From contig NZ_JAEFCD010000009.1 of assembly GCF_016405965.1 (NCBI RefSeq), positions 1 to 64,000 on the forward strand: a stretch of 64,000 nt of DNA, written 5' to 3'. Below the pieces are notes generated by a model. That model did no database searches. It had not been told where the DNA came from and worked only from the letters and a program-made list of their open reading frames with translations. How positions within the stretch are numbered: the stretch's first letter is position 1; each line of letters opens with the position of its first letter. Below are positions 35,522 to 45,386 of the stretch, in pieces. The DNA is from Alteromonas sp. IB21 (GTDB taxonomy: Bacteria > Pseudomonadota > Gammaproteobacteria > Enterobacterales > Alteromonadaceae). A program made the translations under genes and the position numbers.

Positions 35522-35857
35522 TGTGATAACCCCTTAAAATAATTGGCGGTATTATGCACCAATAATTCAGTTTTGAACATGCTGGATTGGTTTTAATACA
35601 CTAGCGTGAACCAAAAATTGATCTTAGTCAAAATTGCTAATTTATTAGTATATTCACCAAATAGTTAATAAACACAAAGTTAGCCAATGCCCTAGCAACG
35701 ACTAAACCAATGAAAAATAAAGGGATTTAATCTTGGCAAGGGCATTGCTCTATGCCTTGCAAAGAATACATTTTGTAGCTTTAGTAAAATCAGTGACAGA
35801 ACAAGGCTACGTTTTGTACAAATACAATCTTGTCACGAGTGAATTAAGGAATAACCA
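35522..35857. other. Intergenic region with FNR-like site and long-range inverted repeat
   Basis: No gene is seen in these 336 bp. It contains an FNR-type palindrome (35618-35631) and CAATGCCCT (about 35684) paired with AGGGCATTG (about 35738) across about 45 nt. The latter could be part of the leader of the DUF2884 gene. Confidence 0.4.
35618..35631. promoter_or_regulatory. FNR-like binding site
   Basis: TTGAT-CTTA-GTCAA matches the FNR/EtrA consensus TTGAT-N4-ATCAA at nine of ten positions. It lies 97 bp upstream of the small membrane gene and 227 bp upstream of the DUF2884 gene. It suggests oxygen-responsive control of one of them. Confidence 0.45.
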
Positions 35858-36670
35858 ATGTCTAAGAAACTATTACTTTCAGTTGCCGTTACCAGCGCTT
35901 TAATCAGTGGACACGCCTTTGCTCATGACAAGAGCTTTCAGACGAATAGTTGTGACATGGAACTTGATGGTCACATTCAATACTACCAAGGCAACCTAAC
36001 CGTAACCATGGACAATGGTTCGGTGATGGAGATTGACGCGAAGCGCAATCTTAAGATCAATGGTGAACCTGTCTCTCTTGACCGTGAGCAACAGAAATGG
36101 GTTAGCGATTATTACAACAATATAGATACCGCAATCCCCATGACCTTAACCATTGCGAGTGAAGGATTGAAAATTGCTAACGTTGCCGTAACTGAAGTAT
36201 TTACTGAGTTGTTAGGTGGTGACCAGATGGGCGATGATTTTCGCGAGTTGTTTGACTCACTCGATGCGAAATTGCAAACCTCATTTTATGATGATGCTGG
36301 CAATATCCGCATTGATTCAACCAAATTTGAAGAACCAGGTTGGTTTGACGAAAGCTGGGAACAAGAGTTTGAAACGCAAATAGAGTCTTTGATTAGCGAA
36401 TCTATGGGCCGAATTTTGATCGCTGTTGGTACTCAAATGCTTTGGGAAGGCGGCGATATGTCTGAATTCGAAGAGAAGATGGAACGTTGGGGTGAAGACC
36501 TAGAGTATCGTTTAGAAAGCCAAGCGGCGTCGTTAGAAGAAAAAGGCGATGCGCTGTGTAAAGTACTGAAAAAAGCCGACTATGCTGAAGGCAAAATGCA
36601 GGCCTCTATTTCTGGTCTTGATAGGCTGAATTTGTTGGATATCGACCCTCATTCTGAGATGAAAATGTAA
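35858..36670 (+). CDS. DUF2884 (YggN-like) exported protein
   Basis: A 270-residue periplasmic protein with a signal peptide (MSKKLLLSVAVTSALISGHAFA, cleavage before HD). The mature part has CDMELDGHIQYYQGNLTV and an acidic, helical C-terminal half, matching E. coli YggN/DUF2884. Two cysteines, one near each end, could form a disulfide. Function is unknown. Followed by its own terminator. Confidence 0.85.
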   Translation: MSKKLLLSVAVTSALISGHAFAHDKSFQTNSCDMELDGHIQYYQGNLTVTMDNGSVMEIDAKRNLKINGEPVSLDREQQKWVSDYYNNIDTAIPMTLTIASEGLKIANVAVTEVFTELLGGDQMGDDFRELFDSLDAKLQTSFYDDAGNIRIDSTKFEEPGWFDESWEQEFETQIESLISESMGRILIAVGTQMLWEGGDMSEFEEKMERWGEDLEYRLESQAASLEEKGDALCKVLKKADYAEGKMQASISGLDRLNLLDIDPHSEMKM

Positions 36671-36995
36671 TCGCTTCATCATTTCATGATTAAAAGCACC
36701 CTGCTGGCAATGTGTCATTCACATAGCCAGCTTTTTATTCATTACCAATCCGCATAGATAATTGCCCACTCAGAAGGTGCTGGCAAGTTTCCTAGCGAAG
36801 CGTGGGAATGCACGAATGGCTGTTTCTCTTTCAAATTCCCACTAGACATTGTTCACAACGCTCGCCTTAATAAAAATATCTCATTTCAATAGCACCTTGT
36901 ACTGCACAGTACCCACCGATTCCCTATAGTATACAAACATAGTTTAAGTAAATTGATGTAACCTAGGGCGCGTTGACAGAAAAGGTATGTAAACA
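36671..36995. other. Intergenic region after the DUF2884 gene
   Basis: Apart from the terminator at 36703-36738 and an 8-bp inverted pair (GTGGGAAT 36802-36809 with ATTCCCAC 36835-36842), nothing recognisable is seen in these 325 bp. Confidence 0.4.
36703..36738 (+). terminator. Terminator of the DUF2884 gene
   Basis: GCTGGC-a-ATGTG and CACAT-a-GCCAGC form a stem with a single A-A mismatch and 5-nt loop, followed by TTTTTATT. Confidence 0.8.
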
Positions 36996-37808
36996 ATGAC
37001 ACAGAATTTAGTAATTACCGGCTATGGATGGTTAGCGGGATACGTCGGCAAGGCTCTGGCGGGTGAGGTTAATATTATCGGAACCACCCGAAGTCACGAG
37101 AAATGTTTAGCATTAAAAGACCAAGGCATTGAAGGTGTTGAATACACACTAGGCGATGATCCTGAAGCAGTATGCCGTTACCTACCAAATGCAACGTTAT
37201 TACTCAACGTGCCGCCGGGTCGAAAAAGCACGCACTTAGAAACGTTCACTGCCAATATGACTGCACTTATAGATGCAGCGGTGAATGCTGGCGTTCGTCA
37301 TATTGTGTTTATTAGTACTACATCGGTATACGGAGATAGCACTAATGAGTTTATAAATGAAACCAGCGCTACGGATCCTCATACCGCATCAGCAAAAGCG
37401 CACGTTGCTATTGAGAACTATTTGCTCGCACAACGCCACCAAATTAATGTCAGTATTGTACGACTAGCAGGCCTAGTTGGTCCCGACCGTCATCCTGCAC
37501 GTTCACTGAGTGGCCGCGAACTTGATGGCGGCAACAAGAGAGTTAATCTTGTTCACATTCACGACGTGGCCTCAGTTCTTAAAAAGATTATTGGTAGTAC
37601 GCCAATTAACGGCACAATACATTTATGTAGTTTGTCGCACCCCAAAAGAGGGGTCTACTATGTTGATGCTGCAAAAGCCATGAACATTGAGCCGCCCTAC
37701 TTTACAGATACTGAGAGCTCTCCTTCAGGGAAGGCCATAGATGCCCACAAGAGCTGGGAGCTACTTGGCGTTTCGCCGCAGTACAGTGACCCTTTCAGCA
37801 TGTTTTAA
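36996..37808 (+). CDS. NAD(P)-binding epimerase-type protein (YeeZ-like)
   Basis: A 270-residue extended short-chain dehydrogenase-like protein. The nucleotide-binding ITGYGWLAGYVG (GxxGxxG variant) opens the Rossmann fold, followed by LLLNVPPGRK and HIVFISTTSVYG. The usual YxxxK active-site tyrosine is not evident (HTASAKAHV in its place), as in E. coli YeeZ relatives. The substrate is unknown. It stands alone, with a perfect terminator after it. Confidence 0.8.
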   Translation: MTQNLVITGYGWLAGYVGKALAGEVNIIGTTRSHEKCLALKDQGIEGVEYTLGDDPEAVCRYLPNATLLLNVPPGRKSTHLETFTANMTALIDAAVNAGVRHIVFISTTSVYGDSTNEFINETSATDPHTASAKAHVAIENYLLAQRHQINVSIVRLAGLVGPDRHPARSLSGRELDGGNKRVNLVHIHDVASVLKKIIGSTPINGTIHLCSLSHPKRGVYYVDAAKAMNIEPPYFTDTESSPSGKAIDAHKSWELLGVSPQYSDPFSMF

Positions 37809-37812
37809 AGCA

Positions 37813-37853
37813 AAAAACGGCAGGTTTGGAAGCAAACCTGCCGTTTTGTTTTG
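37813..37853 (+). terminator. Terminator of the YeeZ-like gene
   Basis: ACGGCAGGTTTG-GAAG-CAAACCTGCCGT is a perfect 12-bp stem, followed by TTTGTTTT. Confidence 0.9.
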
Positions 37854-37873
37854 CAAATGCGTTTAAGTGATAG

Positions 37874-39295
37874 TTAGCCGAAGAGACTTAACCCAAAGTA
37901 TTTTACCGCAACAGTGTTAACAAAAATCACGAGTAATATTAGCGGTATGAAGGTTTTCAAAGACACGTCTACATACTTCTCAAACCAACTTCCTTTATAG
38001 CCTTCGCTACCCTCTTCAAGCGAGGCGTTAAAATTTGCGCTCTTCCACCGGTAAATAACAAACAAGCAAATTAACAGACCGTTAAGCGGTAAAATAGTGT
38101 CGTAGAATACATCGTAAATTACGTCAAATAAGGACTTGTCCGCGCCTGCATAGTGCATAAATGACGTTAGCATTTCAACCTTGCCAAAAGATAACGCACT
38201 CAAAATTGCCAAAATGATCATAATGCTACCAAGAGAGCCGAGCGCCCACTTACGGCTAACGCCTTTCTCATCCATCAATGCGGCCACCGGGACTTCAAAG
38301 ATAGAGACGAGGGAAGTAATAGCAGCAAAGAACACAAGCAAGAAAAACAAGCTAGCGACAATCGATGCACCTACGTATCCTATAGAGTCCTGCAATGCCA
38401 AGAAAATGCTGGGTAGGTAAGTAAATATCATACCTACTGACGATTCACTGAGCTCATCAGGATTGATGTCAGGATTAAAGGAGAAAATAGCCGGCAAAAT
38501 CATTAGACCTGCAGTGAACGCAACTGCGGTATCGGTTAACGCCACTAGCTTTGCGGCGCTTGGCACGTCTGCACGGTTATCGATATAGCTTCCGTAAGTT
38601 ATTAGAATACCCATACCAAGGGACAAGGAGAAAAACGCTTGAGACAGTGCACCATTAACCACTTCAGCAGTTATTTTAGAAAACTCAGGGACAATATAAA
38701 ACGTAACGCCAGCCATTGCGTTATCTTGAGTAAGAACAAAGATCACTAGGCCTATTAGCATCACGAAGAGCGCAGGCATAAGCAGCTTTGCCGCTTTTTC
38801 TATGCCTTCTTTTACCCCGCCTTGCAGAATAAGGTAAACCACGCCGACAACCACAGCCATGTAAGCAAAAATAGATTCGGAATTAATAAACATCCCGAAC
38901 GTATTAGGATCCGCGAGCTTATCTAAGTTGCCGCTTACCGCTTCAAATAAGTAACCAAAAAGCCAAACGGTAATTACCATATAAAAGACGGCGATCATAA
39001 AGGGGGTAGCAATGGCTAACCAGCCTGCAACCTTCCATTTTTTCTCATTACCGCTAATGTCGCTGTATGCACCCAATGGGTCTTTTCTAGCATGGCGCCC
39101 CACTGACATTTCAGCCAGCATAACCGGTAAACAAATCGCAAAAACAAAAATCGCGTACATTAATAGAAATGCACCACCACCGTTTTTCGCTGCACCGACA
39201 GGAAAACCAACTAAATTACCAATGCCTACCGCAGAACCTGCAGCAGCCAAAATAAAACCTATGCGCGATCCGAACTGTTCTCTGGCCCCGCTCAT
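37874..39295 (-). CDS. Sodium-dependent transporter (NSS/SNF family)
   Basis: A 473-residue inner-membrane symporter with about 11-12 membrane segments. The first span carries the NSS signature GSAVGIGNLVGFPVGAAKNGG, which forms part of the sodium and substrate site. Members move amino acids or related amines; the substrate cannot be told. The protein lacks obvious extra domains. It is monocistronic. Confidence 0.9.
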   Translation of the reverse strand: MSGAREQFGSRIGFILAAAGSAVGIGNLVGFPVGAAKNGGGAFLLMYAIFVFAICLPVMLAEMSVGRHARKDPLGAYSDISGNEKKWKVAGWLAIATPFMIAVFYMVITVWLFGYLFEAVSGNLDKLADPNTFGMFINSESIFAYMAVVVGVVYLILQGGVKEGIEKAAKLLMPALFVMLIGLVIFVLTQDNAMAGVTFYIVPEFSKITAEVVNGALSQAFFSLSLGMGILITYGSYIDNRADVPSAAKLVALTDTAVAFTAGLMILPAIFSFNPDINPDELSESSVGMIFTYLPSIFLALQDSIGYVGASIVASLFFLLVFFAAITSLVSIFEVPVAALMDEKGVSRKWALGSLGSIMIILAILSALSFGKVEMLTSFMHYAGADKSLFDVIYDVFYDTILPLNGLLICLFVIYRWKSANFNASLEEGSEGYKGSWFEKYVDVSLKTFIPLILLVIFVNTVAVKYFGLSLFG

Positions 39296-39564
39296 ATCCC
39301 TTCCTCTTGTTGAGTTATTGTTATAGCAATTCGCAGGGTCTACACTTGATGTGTACGTTTTATTCGTACTTGTTTTACCGTGCGAACTGATATTAATTAT
39401 TATCAGGATGGCGTTTGTTGTTATGACTCACGTGTGGCGTCAACGCGTTGTATTGCTACCTCTATGGGCTCATCAATACGCTGCACCATTCCCAAAAGAG
39501 CATGGTAACAGCAGTGAAATAAAAAGTCTTGATGTTGAACTTGTAGAAATGATGAAAGAGCGTA

Positions 39565-40290
39565 TCACCAAGTTACCACTTCACCGTTCCAGTCGATAAA
39601 ATGACAAGCTTGGTCTCTATCTAGCTTCGAAACATGAGTAATAAGTTGTTTTGCGGTAAATTCAGGGGTGAATAGTTTCTTAGCTGCAACGTTCTTCTGA
39701 AACGGTTTTGACAACCCCGTATCAACTGTCCCCGGATGATAGCAAACAAGCAAAACGTCTTTTACTCTGCGCTTATATTCAACCGAGGCGGTTTTTACAA
39801 ACATGTTTAGCGCCGCTTTTGATGCCCGATAACCATACCAACCGCCAAGACTGTTATCGGAAATACTGCCAACCCGAGCACTCAAACAAACAAGGGTTGA
39901 GCCCTCTTTACTGACAATATTAACGAGATGCTTGAGCCATAGCGCTGGCGTAATACTGTTGGCTGAGAAATAAGCTGACAGCGCCTGTTCGCTGATGTCT
40001 TCCAACCGTTTTTCTGGTTGTACTTTCTTGTCTTCGTTATGCAAGAAACCTGTAGTAATTACAACGGTGTTTAACACAACCCCCTGTTCGCTCAACTTAT
40101 TAACGAAAGCACCAATATGCGCATCATCTTGTTGGGCTATCTGATGATAGGTAACGTTTTCTTGTTGTGTAAACTCAGACGCAGGCGCTCGACTAACCGC
40201 GATAACTGCCGCGTCATTAAGGCGATATTGCTCGATAAGTGCGCTGGCTATGCCACCAGAGGCGCCTACAATTAGCACATTATTTTTCAT
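39565..40290 (-). CDS. Short-chain dehydrogenase (CsgA/C-factor-like)
   Basis: A 241-residue classical SDR with VLIVGASGGIASALIEQY (cofactor site), VVITTGFLH, a catalytic Ser region LVCLSARVGSISDN and the YxxxK motif in YGYRASKAALNM. The start at 40290 follows GGAGACGCAA; a GTG/ATG-like start farther upstream would extend into the preceding gene. It overlaps the DCC1 gene by 11 bp, so the two are co-translated. The substrate is unknown; similarity is closest to the C-factor-type SDRs. Confidence 0.88.
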   Translation of the reverse strand: MKNNVLIVGASGGIASALIEQYRLNDAAVIAVSRAPASEFTQQENVTYHQIAQQDDAHIGAFVNKLSEQGVVLNTVVITTGFLHNEDKKVQPEKRLEDISEQALSAYFSANSITPALWLKHLVNIVSKEGSTLVCLSARVGSISDNSLGGWYGYRASKAALNMFVKTASVEYKRRVKDVLLVCYHPGTVDTGLSKPFQKNVAAKKLFTPEFTAKQLITHVSKLDRDQACHFIDWNGEVVTW

Positions 40291-40681
40291 TTGCGTCTCC
40301 TGGAATACAGCGGTCACATTGACGTTTTTTACCCGTCAATAAATAGGAAATAGTGTATCTATGCTTGGCAAACACGTTGTAAAAAGCATCCGCAACATGA
40401 CGAATGAGCGGCCAGCGAAGCGGTGCATACAGCCAACCTACGCCCACTGCCTTCCACGCTTCATGAGTGACATCTAGCCCAGTTATCAAGGTTCCATCGT
40501 CGCGAAGGCCATGAATTCTGGCGTTAAGGGCATGCCAGTCTAATGTTGGATAATTCGATGAAAAATCGGGAGACTGAATGTCTACCAACGTTAATTTATT
40601 GTGCTTGTCCCGTTTACTTAAATGTCTCATTTCGGCCATGCAAAGTGGGCAATAGCCGTCGTAAAATATAATCACCTTCAA
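40280..40681 (-). CDS. DCC1-like (DUF393) thiol-disulfide protein
   Basis: A 133-residue protein of the DCC1/DUF393 family, named after the DxxCxxC motif seen here as DGYCPLC near residue 10. A second cysteine pair lies near the C-terminus (QCDRC), which may bind metal. Predicted to be a thiol-disulfide oxidoreductase in the cytoplasm. It is co-translated with the following SDR gene. Confidence 0.88.
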   Translation of the reverse strand: MKVIIFYDGYCPLCMAEMRHLSKRDKHNKLTLVDIQSPDFSSNYPTLDWHALNARIHGLRDDGTLITGLDVTHEAWKAVGVGWLYAPLRWPLIRHVADAFYNVFAKHRYTISYLLTGKKRQCDRCIPGDANEK

Positions 40682-40913
40682 ATACCTCTGCTAGACCGAG
40701 CCTGTCTCTTCGTCAACTGCGCGTTTGCTTCTGTAAGCGTGCGCAGAGCAACCAGCACTTATCTCTTAATGCTAATAGCTTAAAATCTTTTTAGACTGCT
40801 TTGCGTTATTCTTATTTAATATTCGTTTATACGATAAAAAAACAGGCTTGGATGACTTGTGTTGCAGGCTGCTCGCACCCACACTAGAGTCAAAGATTAA
40901 TTGAGGTTTTACT

Positions 40914-41459
40914 ATGGCAAATTTACAAGTCGCAACCTTAGCAGGCGGATGCTTTTGGTGCATAGAATCAGCGTTTAACAGTATCGAAGGCGTAGAAAAA
41001 GCGATTTCTGGTTATGCTGGAGGTGAAAAAGCCGATCCCACGTATGAAGAAGTTTGCACGGGTAATACGGGCCATGCTGAAGTAGTACAAGTCACATTTG
41101 ATGCAGATAGCATCAGCTACCGTGAAATTTTAGAAATTTTCTTTGCGCTGCATAATCCCACCCAGCTAAACAGGCAAGGAAATGATGTGGGCACGCAATA
41201 CCGAAGTGCCGTGTTTTATCACGACGACGCCCAAAAAGCGGAAGCTGAACAGATTATTGCAGAAATTATCGAAGAAGAAATGTGGCCAGACCCTGTGGTG
41301 ACCGAGGTTGTAGAAGTTAATAACTATTATGACGCCGAAGACTATCATCAGGACTATTTTAAAAATAACCCGCAAAACCAATATTGCTCAATGGTTGTTG
41401 CCCCTAAACTCGCTAAGTTTAAAAAGACCTTTGCTTCGCGGCTTCGCAGCGACGCATAG
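40914..41459 (+). CDS. msrA: Peptide methionine sulfoxide reductase MsrA
   Basis: Reduces methionine-S-sulfoxide in proteins, repairing oxidative damage. The 181 residues show the active-site GGCFWC near the N-terminus, GYAGG, the HAEVVQV stretch, GTQYRSAVFYH, and EDYHQDYF. The resolving cysteine is in NQYCSM near residue 160. There is no signal peptide, so the enzyme is cytoplasmic. TGAGGT precedes the start. Confidence 0.96.
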   Translation: MANLQVATLAGGCFWCIESAFNSIEGVEKAISGYAGGEKADPTYEEVCTGNTGHAEVVQVTFDADSISYREILEIFFALHNPTQLNRQGNDVGTQYRSAVFYHDDAQKAEAEQIIAEIIEEEMWPDPVVTEVVEVNNYYDAEDYHQDYFKNNPQNQYCSMVVAPKLAKFKKTFASRLRSDA

Positions 41460-41500
41460 TTAACAAAGGCGCCTAATGGATGCCTGATTTAACGCTATCA

Positions 41501-41535
41501 AAATAAAGAAGGGTTGCTTAGCAACCCTTCTTTAT
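41501..41535. terminator. Bidirectional terminator between msrA and the lipoprotein gene
   Basis: AAAGAAGGGTTGC-TTA-GCAACCCTTCTTT is a perfect stem flanked by A and T residues. Confidence 0.85.
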
Positions 41536-41549
41536 GCGTATCTTGCTAA

Positions 41550-42671
41550 CTACTCAAACCACGCTTCGTTAATTTTAAGGGAAAATAAAAGAGGTGCTAA
41601 ATTCTCATAGCGACGTAAGTGCGCATCGCAAGTGGCATTTTTCAAATAATTTTTTTCCCAAGGGTCGTTAATAATCCACAGAGTATCGTCAATTGACACT
41701 AAACCTTCCATTGACGCGTTATCCATCGTGTATTGGTCGCAGTTCTCGTCTTTAACCACGTCAAAAGTAATGGGGATGCGTTTGGTGGCTTTACTGCCGC
41801 TGGTATCAATTACCCAAAGCTCGTTATCGTTTCTTGCTGCACCAAATAAATAAGACGCCCCCGATGGATGAGTGTACATTGCTAAACCATTGAGAGGATG
41901 ATTGCCTGATGTGAATGATGGCAGCTGCAGATTAGGCTCGCTTACAGTTGCGAACTCATTCGACGTAAAAAAATCATCATCGATATTTAACGAAAAAATA
42001 CGAGGTTGCGCTGCTTTATCTTTTTCCAACGCTAAGTATAACGTGCCGTCGTTAGCCATCGTTAGGCCCTCTATCCCATCGTTAGGAAAGTTTCCCACTT
42101 CAAATTCAACTGGGAATTTCAACGGCCGCACGCCCGCCATTTCAAATGAGCCGTTGTCTTTACGCGTCAGCTTTACGAGTAACGTCGGGTAATCAGTAGA
42201 GCCAGTATCCTCATACTTAGTTTCGCACCGCGGACTTAATGCTCCTGTTCGAGTTGCATCTTCGGTGACCGTATAAATTACGTGAGGGTCTCTGGGATCT
42301 ACGGCTAATGCCTCTAAATCCGGTTCTTCATTCAAGTAGTTAAAAAAGCAACTTCTTCGCACATTTTGTGAAAATGAAAAGCGCTCGCTCGACGAAACCA
42401 GCATCGCAGTTGCAGGTGAAATAAAATGAAGCTTTAACTGCTGAGTTACATCAGCGCTGGCATCTGCAATTGTAACCAGCGTGTCGTCCATTACAATCAG
42501 CCCCGATGTCTGCGGGTCAAACATGACGTTGCCGTTCTCATCCAAGATCCATTTACCAACCGCTACCTCTGTCAGGTCCTTGGGCTCAGGCGTAATAACC
42601 ACATCTACCGGCTCACTGCATGCACTAAGCAGCATAGCCATTATCACTGCACTTGTTACGTATTTAAACAT
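41550..42671 (-). CDS. Lipoprotein with a phytase/esterase-like beta-propeller fold
   Basis: A 373-residue lipoprotein: the signal peptide ends in the lipobox LLSAC (cysteine near residue 18). Repeated stretches such as DLEALAVDPRDPHVIYTVTE, DGIEGLTMANDGTLYLALE and MEGLVSIDDTLWIINDPW resemble the 'esterase-like activity of phytase' propeller family. The substrate is unknown, and phytase activity should not be assumed. Two CxxxxN-type cysteine pairs may form disulfides. It stands alone. Confidence 0.7.
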   Translation of the reverse strand: MFKYVTSAVIMAMLLSACSEPVDVVITPEPKDLTEVAVGKWILDENGNVMFDPQTSGLIVMDDTLVTIADASADVTQQLKLHFISPATAMLVSSSERFSFSQNVRRSCFFNYLNEEPDLEALAVDPRDPHVIYTVTEDATRTGALSPRCETKYEDTGSTDYPTLLVKLTRKDNGSFEMAGVRPLKFPVEFEVGNFPNDGIEGLTMANDGTLYLALEKDKAAQPRIFSLNIDDDFFTSNEFATVSEPNLQLPSFTSGNHPLNGLAMYTHPSGASYLFGAARNDNELWVIDTSGSKATKRIPITFDVVKDENCDQYTMDNASMEGLVSIDDTLWIINDPWEKNYLKNATCDAHLRRYENLAPLLFSLKINEAWFE

Positions 42672-42916
42672 ATCTTGAATTCCTATCTCCGTTCATAAGA
42701 AAGAGAGCGATTACTAAGGCGCGATATTCTTTACTGTGCATTTTTAAAGCAGAGATTAACACGCCTACTACTAAAAAATTGTAAGGGAGTATAACGAGCA
42801 TACCGTTTATGCACAAAAAAGAGTAAAGTTATATCGAAAGCGAAACACCATGTTGGTTATATTAAGAATGTGTCTCATGTTTTAAACGTTAGTTTTGTTA
42901 GCGCTTCGCGCAATTT

Positions 42917-44815
42917 ATGTCAGAGGAGACCGTTATTTCTACGCAGCATTTGCCCCAAGTTATCGCAGGGCCAATAGTTAGAAAGGTGACATCAGAATCA
43001 TGTCATGTGTGGCTCGTAAGCAGCAACGCTGACGCACCTTCGCTCTCTTTATCTCTTGGTAAGTCGGTATTGGCTGGCGACAGTCAAAGCGACACCGTTC
43101 GCGTCGGTAAGCACGCGTTTATACATCTGCTTACCTTCTCTGCATCAACGTTATTTGAAGACGGAGAACGAATAAGCTACAAACTCACATTTAACGACCC
43201 ACAGCAGCAAAATGCTTGGCAAGACGAGCTGCGTTCTTTGCTCTATAAAGGTCAGGATAATCTGAGCTTTCACTATACGGATACCCCAGAGACAATTTTG
43301 CACGGCTCGTGCCGAAAGCCGCATTATAACGGCGATGACGCACTTGTTCAGGTAGACAATCTTCACAAAACTGCCTTTGAGAAAAAGGGAAATTTCCCTG
43401 ACTTACTGTTGATGACCGGCGATCAGATATACGCTGACGACGTTGCAGGGCCGATGCTTAAAGCCATACATAGTGTGATTGCGCGTTTAGGTCTTTATCA
43501 CGAAGCACTTGAGGGAGCGGTCGTTAACAACACCCGTGAACTTGCTGCCCATGAACATGGTTTTTATGAACGAGAGCAGCTCCTGCCACAAATTGCGACC
43601 AATACGGTCCTGTCTTCAATGTTCTTTGGTGCTAAGAAAAAGCCGGTCTTTACTTCAGTTAATGCCCAAAATCACTTAATAGGCAGTGCTGAAATTATCG
43701 CTATGTATTTGCTGGTATGGTCCGACGCACTATGGCCGGATATCGTCATTGATAAAGATGGGATCCCAGAAAAGTATAACGCTATATTCGATAAAGAAAA
43801 TGAAGCGCTTACCGGCTTTGTGAAACCACTTTTGAAAGTGCGTAGAGCGTTAGCTCACGTTCCAACCTACATGATTTTCGACGATCACGACGTGACCGAT
43901 GACTGGAACTTAACCCGTGGTTGGGAGCAAGAGGTTTATGGTAACCCCCTATCGAAACGTATGATTGGCAATGCCCTTTTCGGCTATTTGCTGTGCCAAG
44001 GTTGGGGCAATGCGCCGGAAAAAGTTACTGCACTTATTCAAAAGATAAAGGCGTCGTTAGATAAGCAAGGGTTGACTGCTCACGATGCGATCGTTGATGA
44101 ATTGCTGGACTTTGACCAGTGGCATTACCGTATAGATACTACACCACCTATCGAGGTATTAGACACGCGCACACAGCGCTGGCGTTCAGAATCTAACATG
44201 AACAAGCCTTCAGGGCTTATGGACTGGGAAGCACTGTGTGATTTCCAGCATTCCATTATCGGTAAAGAGTCTGTCATTGTGGTTTCGGCCGCCCCTATAT
44301 ACGGTGTGAAAGTAATTGAAACCATTCAAAAAGTATTTACCTTTTTCGGTAAAGCCCTCACCGTTGATGCTGAGAATTGGATGGCTCACAAAGGTACGGC
44401 TAATGTAATTTTAAATATTTTCAGGCATTACAAAACGCCGCCTGAGTTCATTATTCTCTCTGGCGATGTGCACTACTCTTTTGTGTACGATGTGCGTCTG
44501 CGCTTCAGACGCAATAGCCCTCACATTACTCAGTTCACATGTAGCGGTTTAAAAAACGCGTTTCCCGATGGGTTGATAAAATGGTTAGATAGATTAAACC
44601 GCGTGTTTTATCGCTCTAAGTCACCACTCAACCTCTTCACGAGGCGCAGAAATATGTCTATAAAAGCAAGGGAACCAAGCACGGGGTATGGTGAATTATT
44701 CAACGGTTGCGCCATTGGTGTATTAAAAATTTCACAGAAAAACACCGATGTTCAGTGCAAGGCTTTGTTGAGCAACGGTAAAGAGGTAGAATTCCCAACT
44801 TCTAAAGACGATTAG
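42917..44815 (+). CDS. PhoD-like metallophosphatase
   Basis: A 632-residue protein without signal peptide. It shows the metallophosphatase blocks of the PhoD family: LLMTGDQIYADD, FDDHDVTDDWN and SGDVHYSF. An N-terminal beta domain (about 15-95) precedes the catalytic part. PhoD enzymes are usually secreted phosphodiesterases; a cytoplasmic version of this size is a distinct group whose substrate is not known to me. The GAG-GAGACC lies inside the 5' coding region, not upstream. It leads a run with fldB and a CLCA_X gene, at 18-bp spacings. Confidence 0.82.
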   Translation: MSEETVISTQHLPQVIAGPIVRKVTSESCHVWLVSSNADAPSLSLSLGKSVLAGDSQSDTVRVGKHAFIHLLTFSASTLFEDGERISYKLTFNDPQQQNAWQDELRSLLYKGQDNLSFHYTDTPETILHGSCRKPHYNGDDALVQVDNLHKTAFEKKGNFPDLLLMTGDQIYADDVAGPMLKAIHSVIARLGLYHEALEGAVVNNTRELAAHEHGFYEREQLLPQIATNTVLSSMFFGAKKKPVFTSVNAQNHLIGSAEIIAMYLLVWSDALWPDIVIDKDGIPEKYNAIFDKENEALTGFVKPLLKVRRALAHVPTYMIFDDHDVTDDWNLTRGWEQEVYGNPLSKRMIGNALFGYLLCQGWGNAPEKVTALIQKIKASLDKQGLTAHDAIVDELLDFDQWHYRIDTTPPIEVLDTRTQRWRSESNMNKPSGLMDWEALCDFQHSIIGKESVIVVSAAPIYGVKVIETIQKVFTFFGKALTVDAENWMAHKGTANVILNIFRHYKTPPEFIILSGDVHYSFVYDVRLRFRRNSPHITQFTCSGLKNAFPDGLIKWLDRLNRVFYRSKSPLNLFTRRRNMSIKAREPSTGYGELFNGCAIGVLKISQKNTDVQCKALLSNGKEVEFPTSKDD

Positions 44816-44832
44816 TTCAAAAGAGGTATCTA

Positions 44833-45369
44833 ATGAGTGATAGCGCACTGTCCATCGGGTTATTTTACGGCTCTACAACCTGCTATACCGAAATGGCGGC
44901 GGAAAAAATCCAAGCGCAGCTCAATAGCCTTTTTGACGAAGACATTGTTGACCTTCATAACATCAAGGACGTGAATCTAACGCGTACGGCCGACTACGAT
45001 ATTATCATATTTGGCATTTCCACCTGGGACTTTGGCGAACTACAGGAAGATTGGGAGTCTCACTGGGAAGAGGTTCATGACTTAGATTTGTCTGGAAAAA
45101 CTATCGCTCTGTTTGGCCTTGGCGATCAGCTTGGGTATGGAGAATGGTTTCAAGATGCGCTAGGTATGCTTCACGATGCAATTTTGCCCTCAGGCTGCAG
45201 AATAGTCGGTTACTGGCCAAATGAAGACTACGAGTTTACTGCATCAAAAGCCTTAACCGAAGACAAAACACAATTTGTAGGTTTATCTCTTGATGATGAA
45301 AACCAATACGACAAAACAGACGCACGCATCGAAGCATGGTGTGAGCAGTTACTTGTCTCAATGGCCTAA
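44833..45369 (+). CDS. fldB: Flavodoxin FldB
   Basis: A 178-residue FMN electron carrier. The phosphate-binding loop FYGSTTCYTEMAAEKI and the isoalloxazine loops STWDFGELQEDWE and GLGDQLGYGEWF match E. coli FldB (173 aa) better than FldA. In E. coli fldB is SoxS-induced. AAGAGGT precedes the ATG, and it lies 17 bp after the PhoD-like gene. Confidence 0.93.
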   Translation: MSDSALSIGLFYGSTTCYTEMAAEKIQAQLNSLFDEDIVDLHNIKDVNLTRTADYDIIIFGISTWDFGELQEDWESHWEEVHDLDLSGKTIALFGLGDQLGYGEWFQDALGMLHDAILPSGCRIVGYWPNEDYEFTASKALTEDKTQFVGLSLDDENQYDKTDARIEAWCEQLLVSMA

Positions 45370-45386
45370 GCACCCATTGTATTTGG

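Noticed and set aside
36802..36842. Inverted repeat GTGGGAAT/ATTCCCAC upstream of the YeeZ-like gene
   Set aside because: Eight base pairs with a 25-nt loop and no other signal; easily due to chance.
39351..39599. Open frame of 82 codons between the NSS transporter and SDR genes
   Set aside because: Non-ATG start, hydrophobic low-quality N-terminus, and overlap with the end of the SDR gene. An internal ATG at 39408 exists but I see no family match.
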